Source of the DNA: Roseovarius tolerans
Lineage (GTDB): Bacteria > Pseudomonadota > Alphaproteobacteria > Rhodobacterales > Rhodobacteraceae
Assembly (NCBI RefSeq): GCF_900109855.1
Contig: NZ_FOBO01000016.1
Coordinates: forward strand, 31,893 to 95,892
Direction of reading: 5' to 3'
Length of the DNA: 64,000 nucleotides
A program made the position numbers and the translations under genes. Positions 1 to 9,378 of the stretch are shown here, in pieces. How positions within the stretch are numbered: position 1 is the first letter of the stretch; each line of letters begins with the position of its first letter. The notes below the pieces were generated by a model. It made no database searches, had not been told where the DNA came from, and worked only from the letters and a program-made list of their open reading frames with translations.

Positions 1-1121
1 ACGGGTTCGACGGCCCGGTGATGCAGTCTGCCACGCCATCGCCCGCGCGGCTGATCGCGCATGTGGCACGACACCCGCATCTGATACGCGCAATGGCCCC
101 CGCTTCGTCGCTCGCGGGGATGCTCCGGCGCAGCTTCGACGACCCGCGCCTTGCGCAGCTGTTCGGGCGCTACGCCACCTATGTCGGCGGCGCGCCGGAC
201 AAGGTGCCCGCACTGCTCGCGCTGATCTGGGAGGCCGAGGCGGCGGGGGTCTGGGTGGTCGAGGGCGGCATGACGCAGCTTGCGCAGGCGCTCGCCGATC
301 TGGCCGTCAAACATGGCGCGGTGTTCCACTACAACGCCCATGTCGCGCAAATCGAGACGGAAGAGGGACGCGCCGCGCAGGTGGTGCTGGCAGACGGCTC
401 GGCGATGGCCGCACAGGCGGTGCTCTTCAACGGCGACCCCCGCGCGCTTGCCACCGGCGCGCTCGGGCCGGATGTGGCGCGCGTGGCCCCGCAGACCGCC
501 CGTGCCGCGCGCTCGCTCTCGGCGGATGTCTGGGCCTTTGCCGCCACCCCGCACGGCCCCGATCTCGCCCATCACAACGTGTTTTTCCGCGAGGACGCGC
601 AGGCCGAATTCGACGCCCTCGCCAACGGCACCCGCCTGCATGACCCCACGCTCTATGTCTGCGCGCAGGATCGCGGTTTGCCCGCGTCGCCGCCAGAGAT
701 CGAACGCTTCGAGATCATCGCCAACGCGCCGCCCCTGCGCCCCGGCCTTGCCCAATCAGAGGATATCCACGCATGTCAGACACGCACCTTCCAGATGCTG
801 CGCCGTTTCGGGCTGCGCTTCGATCCCGCGCCGGGGCCGGAGTGCCTGAGCACCCCGCAGACCTTCGAGAAACTCTTTCCCACGACACTCGGCGCACTCT
901 ACGGGCAGAGCCCGCAGGGCATGTTCGCGGCCTTTCAGCGGCCGACGGCGCGGACGCAGGTGAAGGGGCTCTATCTGGCGGGGGGCGGGGCGCATCCGGG
1001 GGCGGGTGTGCCGATGGCGACCCTCTCCGCGCGGCATGCGGCCGAGGCGATCTTGAGCGACCGAATTTCGACCTCGACGTGCCCGAGAACGGCTATGCCT
1101 GGTGGTATGTCGACGGCCTGA
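1..1121 (+). CDS. crtD: CrtD, carotenoid 3,4-desaturase (5' end outside window)
   Basis: This is the C-terminal part of an FAD-dependent carotenoid desaturase of the CrtI/CrtD family. The frame is open to the left edge (…GFDGPVMQS…), so the gene starts outside the window; about 372 residues are visible of a family length near 490-500. The closing block with LYLAGGGAHPGAG and then a helix containing RHAAEAIL is the usual C-terminal FAD-binding end of these enzymes. CrtD removes hydrogens at C-3,4 of 1-hydroxylated neurosporene derivatives on the way to spheroidene. I assign CrtD rather than CrtI because crtC follows directly and overlaps its 3' end, the usual purple-bacterial arrangement. The enzyme is expected at the inner membrane. 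The CrtI/CrtD choice rests on context. Confidence 0.85.
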   Translation, partial: GFDGPVMQSATPSPARLIAHVARHPHLIRAMAPASSLAGMLRRSFDDPRLAQLFGRYATYVGGAPDKVPALLALIWEAEAAGVWVVEGGMTQLAQALADLAVKHGAVFHYNAHVAQIETEEGRAAQVVLADGSAMAAQAVLFNGDPRALATGALGPDVARVAPQTARAARSLSADVWAFAATPHGPDLAHHNVFFREDAQAEFDALANGTRLHDPTLYVCAQDRGLPASPPEIERFEIIANAPPLRPGLAQSEDIHACQTRTFQMLRRFGLRFDPAPGPECLSTPQTFEKLFPTTLGALYGQSPQGMFAAFQRPTARTQVKGLYLAGGGAHPGAGVPMATLSARHAAEAILSDRISTSTCPRTAMPGGMSTA

Positions 1122-1993
1122 GCGACGACGGTAGCCGCGCGATCAGCGTGATCGGCTTCATCGGCTCGGTGTTCTCGCCGTGGTATGCGTGGTCGGGGCG
1201 CAAACGCCCGGCGAACCATGTCTGCATCAACGTGGCCACCTATGGCCCCGGCGGTCGCTTTACCATGACCGACCGGGGCGAAAGCGCCCTGCGCCAGAGC
1301 CGCGACTGCCTGACCGTCGGACCCTCCTCGATGCGGTGGCAGGGCGACCGGCTGGTGATCGACGTGAACGAGATCGGCGCGCCACCGATGGTGTCCCGCG
1401 TGCGCGGACGGATCACCGTCACACCCACGGCGCTGACACAGGTGGAACTGCCCCTCACCCCCGATGGCAGCCATATCTGGCGCCCCTTCGGCCCCACGGC
1501 AGATATCGAGGTCGATCTGGAGACCCGGGGCTGGCAATGGCGCGGGCATGGCTATTTCGACGCTAATTTCGGCACCCGCGCGCTGGAACAGGATTTCGGC
1601 TTCTGGACCTGGGGGCGCTACCCCGCGCGCGGCGGCAGCACCTGTTTCTACGATGCCACCCGGCTTGACGGTTCCGACCTCGCGACGGCGGTGCATTTCG
1701 ATGCTCAGGGGCGCGCGCAGGTGATCGACGCAGCCCCCAAGGCGCGGATGCGCCGCAGCCTATGGGCCGTGGCGCGCGAGACGCGGGCCGATCCGGGCTA
1801 TCAGCCAAGGCAGATCAAGCCGATGCTCGATGCGCCCTTCTATTGCCGCTCCGCCGTGCGGACCTGTCTGGATGGCGAGGAAACGGTGGGCGTGCATGAG
1901 GCGCTCGATCTGCGCCGGTTCCGCGCCGCCCTGCTCAAGCCGATGCTGGCCGTGCGGGTGCCGCGCCGGGCTCAGTGGCAGTTCGAGGACTGA
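1079..1993 (+). CDS. crtC: CrtC, hydroxyneurosporene synthase (carotenoid 1,2-hydratase)
   Basis: CrtC adds water to the 1,2 double bond of neurosporene or its derivatives in spheroidene and spirilloxanthin synthesis. The conserved family blocks are visible: GYAWWYVDGLSDDG near the N-terminus, then IGFIGSVFSPWYAWSG, HVCINVATYGPG and a central GHGYFDANFGTRALEQDF stretch. The start is uncertain. GTG at 1079 keeps the conserved AWWYVDGLSDDG block and gives 304 residues, overlapping the end of crtD by 43 bases. A later GTG at 1148 would match the shorter N-terminus I recall for Rhodobacter CrtC, and an upstream extension is open too. Translational coupling with crtD is likely. With crtD it shows that the strain carries spheroidene-type carotenoid genes, normally part of a photosynthesis cluster. 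Confidence 0.85.
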   Translation: MPENGYAWWYVDGLSDDGSRAISVIGFIGSVFSPWYAWSGRKRPANHVCINVATYGPGGRFTMTDRGESALRQSRDCLTVGPSSMRWQGDRLVIDVNEIGAPPMVSRVRGRITVTPTALTQVELPLTPDGSHIWRPFGPTADIEVDLETRGWQWRGHGYFDANFGTRALEQDFGFWTWGRYPARGGSTCFYDATRLDGSDLATAVHFDAQGRAQVIDAAPKARMRRSLWAVARETRADPGYQPRQIKPMLDAPFYCRSAVRTCLDGEETVGVHEALDLRRFRAALLKPMLAVRVPRRAQWQFED

Positions 1994-1996
1994 GCG

Positions 1997-3601
1997 TCAG
2001 GCCCCGAGCGCGCGCAAGACCGATGGCAGTTCCTCGGGCAAGTCCTCGGCGATCAAGCCGGGACCAAAGGAGCGCGCGCATTCGACATGCAGCCAGGCCG
2101 CAGTTTCAGCCGCCTGCATCGGATTGAGCCCCCGCGCCAACAGTCCAGTGATGAACCCTGCCAGAACGTCGCCCGATCCCGCAGTGGCAAGCCAAGGTGC
2201 TGCGCGCTCATACTGCGCGGAGTTGATGCTGCATCGCCCGTCAGGCGCGGCGATCACCGTATCGGGGCCTTTGAACAGCACCACGCAGCCCGCCCTTTTG
2301 GCCGCCTCTCGGGTGGCATCCACCTTGGAATAGGCCGGGCCCTTTGTGGCCGGGGCGTTCAGCTTTTCAGCGATATCCGGGAACAGGCGGGCGAATTCCC
2401 CACCATGGGGCGTCAACACACAGTTCTCGTGAAGCATATCAAAGAGCGTCTCCGGCGCGTCCTCGAAAGCGGTCAGAGCATCGGCGTCCAGAACCGTCGG
2501 ACGGGGGCCATTCCCGCCAAGCGCGACGGGCACCAAATCCCGCGCGCGCTCCACGCCCATGCCCGGTCCCAGACACAGCGCATTGATCCGGGTGTCCTCA
2601 AGCACCTCAGCAAGGGCTACGCCATCGTCAACCCGTCGCAGCATCAACGCGGTGATCTGCGTCGCCACCTCCATCTGTGCCGCCCCCGGCACGCCAAGCG
2701 TCACCACCCCCGCCCCGACCCGCAGCGCGCCGCGCGCCGCCAACCGCGCGGCACCGGCCTTGCCCGCACCGCCGGACAGGATAAGCGCGTGGCCGTGGGA
2801 ATACTTATGACCCGCGCGCTTCGCGACGGCGCGCAGCGTTTGGCATGCCACAGCGTTCACAATCTCCGGCCCGGCCCGGTGCCTCAGGCCTATGTCCTTG
2901 ACTACGACCTTGCCGCAGGCAATGGGACCGTCCTGCAACACATGGCCCAACTTGAGGCAATGAAAGCTCACCGTCAGATCACTGTGCACGCTTGCTGCTT
3001 CCAAACGATCGGGAAGACCAGTGAACTCCTCGGACGCCAATACCCTGCCGCTATCGCTGCACAGACCGCTTGGCAGATCGACCGACACGATCACCGGGGT
3101 CCAGTCCAGCCTGTCACCTTCGGTGATATGCGCGCCCCAGCCACGGCTGTCGCACAAATCCAGAAGCACGCCTCCAAGACCCCGCACCGGGCGAGTGAGA
3201 CCCGTGCCAAAGATCGCATCGACGACCAGTGACGGCTTGCGCATCGAAGGCTCAAGCGTGGCGGTCAACGTTGCCACCTCACCCATCTCTAGCCATTTCT
3301 CGTAGTTCACCTTCGCATCGCGCGACAGCTTGGCAGGCTCACCGTAGAGATACACCTCTACCTCCCAACCCCATTCCTTCAGCAGCCGCGCCACCACAAA
3401 TCCGTCGCCGCCATTATTTCCCGGCCCGCACAACACAACCGCCCTGTACGGCGCCTTGGCAAGTTCCGGCCATTCCTCGAACACTGCCTCGACCACGCCG
3501 CGCCCGGCGCGCTCCATCAGTTCCAGCCCGGTGACCGTACCCGACTCGATTGCCGCCTGTTCGATGGCGCGCATTTGCGCGGCTGTGAGGATTTCGAGCA
3601 A
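1997..3601 (-). CDS. nnrD: Bifunctional NAD(P)HX epimerase / ADP-dependent NAD(P)HX dehydratase
   Basis: A metabolite-repair enzyme that restores NADH and NADPH damaged by hydration. The N-terminal YjeF-type domain (about residues 1-225, with CGPGNNGGDGFVVARLL near residue 60) epimerises the R and S hydrates. The C-terminal ribokinase-like domain (about 260-525, with GGAGKAGAARLAARGALRVG and ATAGSGDVLAGFITGLL) dehydrates S-NAD(P)HX using ADP. The 534 residues fit the fused bacterial form. The chosen start is TTG at 3601 with GAGG about 10 bases upstream; an ATG at codon 10 is the alternative. It converges on crtC with only 3 bases between stops, so the photosynthesis genes end here without room for a separate terminator. 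It is divergent from glnB. Confidence 0.93.
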   Translation of the reverse strand: MLEILTAAQMRAIEQAAIESGTVTGLELMERAGRGVVEAVFEEWPELAKAPYRAVVLCGPGNNGGDGFVVARLLKEWGWEVEVYLYGEPAKLSRDAKVNYEKWLEMGEVATLTATLEPSMRKPSLVVDAIFGTGLTRPVRGLGGVLLDLCDSRGWGAHITEGDRLDWTPVIVSVDLPSGLCSDSGRVLASEEFTGLPDRLEAASVHSDLTVSFHCLKLGHVLQDGPIACGKVVVKDIGLRHRAGPEIVNAVACQTLRAVAKRAGHKYSHGHALILSGGAGKAGAARLAARGALRVGAGVVTLGVPGAAQMEVATQITALMLRRVDDGVALAEVLEDTRINALCLGPGMGVERARDLVPVALGGNGPRPTVLDADALTAFEDAPETLFDMLHENCVLTPHGGEFARLFPDIAEKLNAPATKGPAYSKVDATREAAKRAGCVVLFKGPDTVIAAPDGRCSINSAQYERAAPWLATAGSGDVLAGFITGLLARGLNPMQAAETAAWLHVECARSFGPGLIAEDLPEELPSVLRALGA

Positions 3602-3625
3602 TACCTGACCTCTAGTGATTCATTT

Positions 3626-3644
3626 TCGCCTCAAAATGAGGCGA
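3626..3644. promoter_or_regulatory. Perfect inverted repeat in the nnrD-glnB divergent region
   Basis: TCGCCTC and GAGGCGA are separated by AAAAT, a perfect 7-bp inverted repeat 25-43 bases upstream of the nnrD start and about 130 bases upstream of glnB. An AT-rich stretch (TGCATAATTATTAG) follows directly. It may be an operator or a weak hairpin in the nnrD leader. It does not match the NtrC site pattern I know. Confidence 0.45.
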
Positions 3645-3660
3645 TATGCATAATTATTAG

Positions 3661-4113
<453 letters not shown>

Positions 4114-4144
4114 CCCATTTCCCAGCAAGAAAAGGAAAAAGAGA

Positions 4145-5551
4145 ATGAGCAAAGACGCGATTCTCAAGCAGATCAAGGACGAGGATATCGAGTATGTCGA
4201 TATCCGCTTCACTGACCCGCGCGGCAAGCTGCAGCATGTGACGGTGATGGCCGATCAGGTCGACGAGGACTTCCTCGATGAAGGATTCATGTTCGACGGC
4301 TCCTCCATCGCAGGATGGAAGTCGATCGAAGCATCGGACATGAAGCTGATGCCAGCATTCGACAGCGCCTATGTCGATCCGTTCTACGCCGAAAAGACGC
4401 TTTGCATCCATTGTTCGGTTGTCGAGCCCGATACCGGTGAACCCTACAACCGCGATCCGCGCGGCACTGCCGAAAAGGCCGAGGCCTATCTGAAGGCATC
4501 AGGTATCGGCGATGTGTCCTATTGGGGCCCTGAGGCGGAATTTTTCCTGTTCGACGATGTGCGCGTCTCGAACTCGATCAACAAGGTGTCCTATGAGGTC
4601 GACGCGCTCGACGCATCCTGGAACACCGACACCGAATATGAGATGGGCAATACCGGCCATCGTCCCGGCGTCAAGGGTGGCTATTTCCCGGTGAACCCGA
4701 TCGACGACGGTCAGGACATCCGTTCGGAAATGCTGTCCACGATGAAGCGCCTCGGCATGAAGGTCGACAAGCACCACCACGAGGTGGCCTCGTGCCAGCA
4801 CGAGTTGGGTCTGATCTTCGGCACGCTGACCGAGCAGGCCGACGAGCTTCAGAAATACAAGTATGTCATCCACAACGTGGCGCAGGCCTATGGCAAGACC
4901 GCGACCTTCATGCCCAAGCCGATCTATGGCGACAACGGCACCGGCATGCATGTCAACATGTCGATCTGGAAGGACGGCAAGCCGCTCTTTGCCGGTGACA
5001 AGTATGCAGATCTGAGTCAGGAAGCGCTGTGGTTTATCGGCGGCATCCTGAAGCACGCGAAAACGCTCAATGCCTTCACCAACCCGTCGACCAACAGCTA
5101 CAAGCGTCTGATCCCCGGCTTCGAAGCCCCTGTGCTGCGCGCTTATTCAGCCCGCAACCGCTCGGGCTGCGTGCGTATCCCGTGGACCGAGAGCCCCAAG
5201 GCCAAGCGCGTCGAAGCGCGTTTCCCCGATCCGTCGGCGAATCCCTACCTGTGCTTTGCCGCGCTGCTTATGGCGGGTCTCGACGGTATCAAGTCGAAAA
5301 TCGACCCGGGCGAGGCCATGGACAAGAACCTCTACGACCTGCCCGCCGAAGAGCTTGAGGGAATTCCCACCGTCTGCGGGTCCCTGCGCGAGGCGCTGGA
5401 TGCGCTGAAGGCGGATCATTCGTTCCTGCTGGCCGGTGACGTCTTCACCAAGGACCAGATCGACGGCTATATCGACCTGAAGATGGAAGAACTCGAACTT
5501 TATGAGCACACGCCGCACCCGGTTGAATTCCTGATGTACTATAGCTGCTGA
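4145..5551 (+). CDS. glnA: Glutamine synthetase type I
   Basis: Makes glutamine from glutamate, ammonia and ATP as a cytoplasmic dodecamer; the main ammonia-assimilating enzyme. The protein has 468 residues, the usual GSI-beta length. Visible family motifs include [11 protein letters not shown] near the N-terminus, the catalytic [16 protein letters not shown] block and the ATP-binding [17 protein letters not shown] block. The adenylylation loop reads [10 protein letters not shown] with Tyr at position 397, so activity is expected to be controlled by GlnE adenylylation. The start ATG follows AAGGAAAAAGAG, and the gene is cotranscribed with glnB. A strong hairpin terminator follows at 5594-5621. 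Confidence 0.98.
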   Translation: MSKDAILKQIKDEDIEYVDIRFTDPRGKLQHVTVMADQVDEDFLDEGFMFDGSSIAGWKSIEASDMKLMPAFDSAYVDPFYAEKTLCIHCSVVEPDTGEPYNRDPRGTAEKAEAYLKASGIGDVSYWGPEAEFFLFDDVRVSNSINKVSYEVDALDASWNTDTEYEMGNTGHRPGVKGGYFPVNPIDDGQDIRSEMLSTMKRLGMKVDKHHHEVASCQHELGLIFGTLTEQADELQKYKYVIHNVAQAYGKTATFMPKPIYGDNGTGMHVNMSIWKDGKPLFAGDKYADLSQEALWFIGGILKHAKTLNAFTNPSTNSYKRLIPGFEAPVLRAYSARNRSGCVRIPWTESPKAKRVEARFPDPSANPYLCFAALLMAGLDGIKSKIDPGEAMDKNLYDLPAEELEGIPTVCGSLREALDALKADHSFLLAGDVFTKDQIDGYIDLKMEELELYEHTPHPVEFLMYYSC

Positions 5552-5593
5552 GGCGGCCGGTCGGTCACTAGCGGCCACCATGCTAACCAAGAA

Positions 5594-5621
5594 GGCGTCC
5601 CCATCCGGGGGCGCCTTTTTT
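5594..5621 (+). terminator. Rho-independent terminator of glnBA
   Basis: GGCGTCCCC pairs with GGGGGCGCC (one T-G pair) around a 4-base loop and is followed by six T. It lies 43 bases after the glnA stop. Confidence 0.92.
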
Positions 5622-5748
5622 CAGTTCGGTGCCATCGTTGCCGTTCAGGAACCAAAACCACCAAAAAGTAAGGATTGCCCCAATGTATCCTCATTTGAAA
5701 CAAACTGGTTCCGTTTTCTTGGGTCAACTTATGAGTGTGAAAACACGA

Positions 5749-6606
5749 ATGGACCCGACCATGACCCATACCACTCACAAGGTTACGGCAGGGCTAGTAT
5801 TTCTCGGTATGAGAGCACTCGACATCACTGCGATCACCAAGCGGATCGCGCACACGCTGGACCAAATCGGCGTGGAATTGACCGCGCAGCGATGTCTTTC
5901 AGAAGAGGCGGCAGTCTTGCGAACGCGCGACTTCGACCTGCGCGTCACGATCGAACGCAAGCGGCATATCCCGAAACTGGATTTGCCGGCGGATCACTAT
6001 ATCGGCCTGACGCTGATGCGCGAAGACGGCCCGCTCTGGACCGATCCGGAAGCATCGCAGACGGTCTTGGCGCAGACACTTGCGGCCCTGCATGTGCCAC
6101 TTGCACCCGACTTCGTGCAATGGACAGAGCCGGACGCGCTGTTGACACGGGCCGAATTCCGCGCCGCCATCAGCCCGCCACAGGACGCGGAAACACGGCG
6201 CGCTCGCAGGCGCCCCGGACGAGAGCGCCTGCCGGATGTCGAAACCGCCTATTCCGGGCTACAACACAGCATTCCCGGTGCGGGAGATTACAGCGAAGCG
6301 GATGAAGCGCGCCTGCGCGCACTGCACGCAGCGTTCTGCGACCCGGAGCCCGAAGAGGTCGACGATCCCGGTGAAGGGATTCGCGAGCCAACGGCACCAT
6401 TGCGACTGAGCGTCTGGATGATGACGATCACGCTTGGGCTCTTTGCCCTGCCGGTGGCCGCAGCCCTGACAGTGTTCAACCTCTTGCGCGGAGAGAACCT
6501 TCGGCTTGCCTCGCATACCGCCGCCCTCACCGGCATGTTCATGGCCCTTCAGGCACATGGCGCAGTGGCAGAGGTTCTAGAGATCGTGCAGGGCATCGGA
6601 ACATGA
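5749..6606 (+). CDS. Conserved protein of unknown function, single C-terminal membrane segment (paralogue of 7615-8274)
   Basis: I do not recognise a characterised family. The protein is about 285 residues: a soluble N-terminal part with a charged helix (ITKRIAHTLDQIG) and a mixed segment (RDFDLRVTIERKRH…DHYIGLTLMRE), a low-complexity Arg- and Glu-rich linker, and near the C-terminus one hydrophobic segment (VWMMTITLGLFALPVAAALT). The same order and a clearly similar C-terminal segment occur in the gene at 7615-8274, on the other side of the transglycosylase. The start is uncertain: ATG at 5749 or 5761 are best placed, and the frame is open further upstream to about 5629. No good Shine-Dalgarno is seen. 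It overlaps by a few bases the reading frame in which the next gene lies, whose likely start is 86 bases further on. Confidence 0.7.
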   Translation: MDPTMTHTTHKVTAGLVFLGMRALDITAITKRIAHTLDQIGVELTAQRCLSEEAAVLRTRDFDLRVTIERKRHIPKLDLPADHYIGLTLMREDGPLWTDPEASQTVLAQTLAALHVPLAPDFVQWTEPDALLTRAEFRAAISPPQDAETRRARRRPGRERLPDVETAYSGLQHSIPGAGDYSEADEARLRALHAAFCDPEPEEVDDPGEGIREPTAPLRLSVWMMTITLGLFALPVAAALTVFNLLRGENLRLASHTAALTGMFMALQAHGAVAEVLEIVQGIGT

Positions 6607-6692
6607 CCCATCCAGGGGCCTCATGCCGCTTTGTGATGTGCCACGGGCGCGGTATGCTGCACCCCGAACACAGTCTGTTTGGGAGAATTCGG

Positions 6693-7514
6693 ATGCTGAA
6701 GACCGCTATGATCCGCCGCGTCGTTCAGGGCCTCGGGCTCGGGTTTTGCCTGATGGGGGGATCGACCGCACTGGCCGCCCCCTGCGGCAATACAGGCCAG
6801 GGCTTCGAGAACTGGAAGGCAGCGTTCGCCCGTGAGGCCGCCGCCGAGGGCGTGGGGCCGCGCGGGCTGGAGGCGTTGCAGGGCGCGCGCTACGCAACCC
6901 GTACCATCGCGGCGGATCGCAATCAGAAAAGCTTTCGCTATAGCCTGGAGAAGTTCATGCAGGTGCGCGGGGCCGACACCATCGTGGCGCAGGGCCGCAA
7001 GCGGCGCGCCCGCGACGCGGCCTTCTATGATGCGCTCGAGCGGCAATATGGCGTGCCCTCCGGGGTTCTCATCGCGATTCACGGCATGGAGACTGGTTTT
7101 GGGGGCTTCATGGGCGACACCTCGGTGGTCTCGGCTATCGTCACGCTGACCTATGATTGCCGCCGCTCTGACTTTTTTCGTCCGCATGCCATCGGCGCGC
7201 TCAAGCTGGTGGATCGCGGGTCGATCACGGGCCAGACAAAGGGCGCGCGACATGGCGAGTTGGGCCACACGCAATTCCTGCCCGGCAATGCATTGGCTTT
7301 CGGCGTCGATGGCAATGGCGACAGGCGTGTCGATCTCTACAACCTGACCGATGCCATGGCCTCCACCGCGTACTTCCTGCGGCAGAAGGGATGGCGCCCC
7401 GGTGCGGGATACCGTCAGGGCGAGCCCAACTTCGCAGTCATCGAGCAATGGAATGCGGCCACCGTCTACCAGCAGGCCATCGCCCTGATGGCGGCGCGGA
7501 TCGACGGGGGCTGA
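6693..7514 (+). CDS. Lytic murein transglycosylase, MltB type (SLT_2 / GH103)
   Basis: A periplasmic peptidoglycan-cleaving enzyme of 273 residues. A signal peptide is visible (positively charged start, hydrophobic GLGLGFCLMGGSTALA, cleavage near AAP). The catalytic region contains the family block YGVPSGVLIAIHGMETGFG with the presumed catalytic Glu in METG, followed by the conserved RRSDFFRPHAIGALKL, GHTQFLPGNALAFGVDGNGD and DAMASTAYFL segments. The ATG at 6693 is chosen because GGGAG lies 8 bases upstream; the frame extends up to 6603 without a signal-like start. It would act in wall turnover and could work with the dcw products encoded further on. Two related unknown proteins flank it. Confidence 0.92.
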   Translation: MLKTAMIRRVVQGLGLGFCLMGGSTALAAPCGNTGQGFENWKAAFAREAAAEGVGPRGLEALQGARYATRTIAADRNQKSFRYSLEKFMQVRGADTIVAQGRKRRARDAAFYDALERQYGVPSGVLIAIHGMETGFGGFMGDTSVVSAIVTLTYDCRRSDFFRPHAIGALKLVDRGSITGQTKGARHGELGHTQFLPGNALAFGVDGNGDRRVDLYNLTDAMASTAYFLRQKGWRPGAGYRQGEPNFAVIEQWNAATVYQQAIALMAARIDGG

Positions 7515-7614
7515 TCCCCACAACACAGGTCGGGCATGTATGTGCGCCCGGCCACTGGTTTCAGAGTGCCAAATACGTGCGGTTTAAAAGACCCAACGAT
7601 AATCGAGGCATGAC

Positions 7615-8274
7615 ATGAACAAGCAGAACTTCGGCGAAATCGCCGCCTTGGAATATCACCATCCACCCGAGATGGAGTTCCCGGATATCGTCGAGGAATT
7701 CGACATCGCCTCGCATGCATTGGCGACGCAGGTGCGCCGTTTGACATGGGATGGCGAGGATGTGGCGATCATCGACCGCGAATCCGTGCGCATCGCCCTT
7801 GGCTGGTTGCCACCGGAACGCGCGCAGCGCCCGCATTATCTGGTGATCGCCGTCGGCCCGCCGGGGCGCAGGGCCCGCGCCACGCTTGATCCCTCAGCCT
7901 ATGAGATGCTGTTGCGCCGGGCGGTCGAGCGGGTACGCGATTACCTGCCCTATGACGCAGAGCTGACCGGCCCTGCCGCACAACCGATCGGCTCGGCCCT
8001 GCTGGACAGGACTTTCGAACTGTTATCGGCGACCGCACCCAAGACCGCGAAGGCCAGCACCCGCAAGAAACCCCGCCAACCGAAAGGAGAAGACTGGTCC
8101 GACGGGGCAATGGATGCTAACGAGGCGCGCAGACATCCGCCACAGGCCTCTGTGCCCATGCGACTGACAATCATCACCTTCGGTTTGACGCTTTTCATCC
8201 ATGCGCCGCCAGTAGGGGCCGCGCTGCTGACATACACCACGCTGCGCGAGGCGCAGCCGCTGCTGCTTGGCTAG
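7615..8274 (+). CDS. Conserved protein of unknown function, single C-terminal membrane segment (paralogue of 5749-6606)
   Basis: 219 residues, no characterised family recognised. The N-terminal half has the same layout as the protein at 5749-6606: an acidic helix (FDIASHALATQVRRL), a strand-rich segment (EDVAIIDRESVRIALGW) and a hydrophobic strand after a conserved HY (HYLVIAVGP compared with HYIGLTLM). A basic, Lys-rich linker leads to a C-terminal hydrophobic segment (MRLTIITFGLTLFIHAPPVGAALLTYTTLRE) that resembles the paralogue's RLSVWMMTITLGLFALPVAAALTVFNLLRG. I infer inner-membrane anchoring. A perfect 14-bp palindrome (CGGTTGCGCAACCG, 8282-8295) follows the stop. Confidence 0.72.
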   Translation: MNKQNFGEIAALEYHHPPEMEFPDIVEEFDIASHALATQVRRLTWDGEDVAIIDRESVRIALGWLPPERAQRPHYLVIAVGPPGRRARATLDPSAYEMLLRRAVERVRDYLPYDAELTGPAAQPIGSALLDRTFELLSATAPKTAKASTRKKPRQPKGEDWSDGAMDANEARRHPPQASVPMRLTIITFGLTLFIHAPPVGAALLTYTTLREAQPLLLG

Positions 8275-8281
8275 ACGGGCG

Positions 8282-8295
8282 CGGTTGCGCAACCG
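8282..8295. repeat. 14-bp perfect palindrome after the 7615-8274 gene
   Basis: CGGTTGCGCAACCG is self-complementary. It sits 8 bases after a stop codon and 68 bases before the next start. It could be part of an operator for the phosphoesterase gene; it lacks a T-run and is a poor terminator. Confidence 0.35.
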
Positions 8296-8362
8296 ACATT
8301 GAACTGTCGCAACCAGCGGATATGCTACTAGGCGAATTCTTCACAGACCGCCGAGGGTCCGC

Positions 8363-9322
8363 ATGCTCAAAGCCGCGCTACTCGCCGCTGCCGTTTTCGC
8401 CCTTCCGCACATGGCGGCCGCGCAGCCTTTCGATCTGGTCATCCTCGGCGACATGCCCTATGGCCCGCCCGAGGCCAGCTACCCGCCTTTTGAGGCGCTT
8501 ATTGAACGGATCAACGAAACCACACCCGATCTCGTTATCCATGTGGGCGACACCAAGTCCGGCGGTAGCCCCTGCACCAACGCAGTACTGGCAGAACAAC
8601 TCGATTACATGCAGCGGATTACCGCGCCCGTACTCTACACACCCGGCGACAATGAATGGACCGATTGTCATAGTGCGCGGGCCGGTGGCTTCGATCCGCG
8701 CGAACGCCTCGCCCATATCCGCAGCACCTATTTTGCCACACCCGGCCAGAGCCTGGGTTCCCGCCCGTTGCCCGTCGATAGCCAAGCCGAGGCCGGCTAT
8801 CCCGAGAACGCCCGCCTGATGCTGCAGGGCGCGATGGTGGTGACCGCGCATATTGTCGGCTCCAATAACGGGTTTGAACCCCATGACGCGGAAACAGCAC
8901 TTGAGGCGCTTGCCCGGGATGCCGCCAACCGAGCATGGCTGACCTCCGCCTTTGCCGCCGCGCAAGAGGCCGGGGCGGGAGCCTTCATTCTCGCCATTCA
9001 CGGAGACATGTTCGAATTCGGCTTTGGCCCGCCATGGAATGCCGAGGCCTTTCTGCGTCATTCCGGTTTCGCCCGTTTTGCGGAACTGCTCATTGAGGAG
9101 GCCAACCGCTTCGCTCGTCCGGTCCTGCTGACCTATGGCGACAGCCACCGGTTCCGGATGTTTCGACCCTTTCCCAAAAGGGCGCCGGGGATCATGGCGC
9201 TGGAGACCTTCGGGGCCGCGCATATGCATGCGGTCGCGGTCACGGTCGATGCATCCGCGCCCTATCCGTTCAGCGTGCGACCCTTGTTGAACCCGGCGCA
9301 ACCCTTGGGGTCACCCGAATGA
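8363..9322 (+). CDS. Secreted calcineurin-like metallophosphoesterase
   Basis: 319 residues with a clear signal peptide (MLKAALLAAAVFALPHMAAAQ), so probably periplasmic. The metal-binding blocks of the calcineurin phosphoesterase fold are visible: ILGDMPYG (Asp), HVGDTKSGG (Asp, replacing the usual GD…D), TPGDNEW (the GDN motif), and later AIHGDMFEFG and TYGDSHRF supplying histidines. The substrate is unknown; a nucleotide, phospholipid head group or other phosphodiester is possible. The gene converges with 9379-10101 and stands alone, so context gives no pathway. Confidence 0.85.
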   Translation: MLKAALLAAAVFALPHMAAAQPFDLVILGDMPYGPPEASYPPFEALIERINETTPDLVIHVGDTKSGGSPCTNAVLAEQLDYMQRITAPVLYTPGDNEWTDCHSARAGGFDPRERLAHIRSTYFATPGQSLGSRPLPVDSQAEAGYPENARLMLQGAMVVTAHIVGSNNGFEPHDAETALEALARDAANRAWLTSAFAAAQEAGAGAFILAIHGDMFEFGFGPPWNAEAFLRHSGFARFAELLIEEANRFARPVLLTYGDSHRFRMFRPFPKRAPGIMALETFGAAHMHAVAVTVDASAPYPFSVRPLLNPAQPLGSPE

Positions 9323-9378
9323 AGCAGCCCTTCTGGCGGCCATTCATAGGCAGCATCAGGCCAACACTTGCCCCTTTT

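Noticed and set aside
773..1078. Upstream extension of crtC from an ATG at 773
   Set aside because: The extra codons lie in crtD in another frame and have no CrtC-like sequence.
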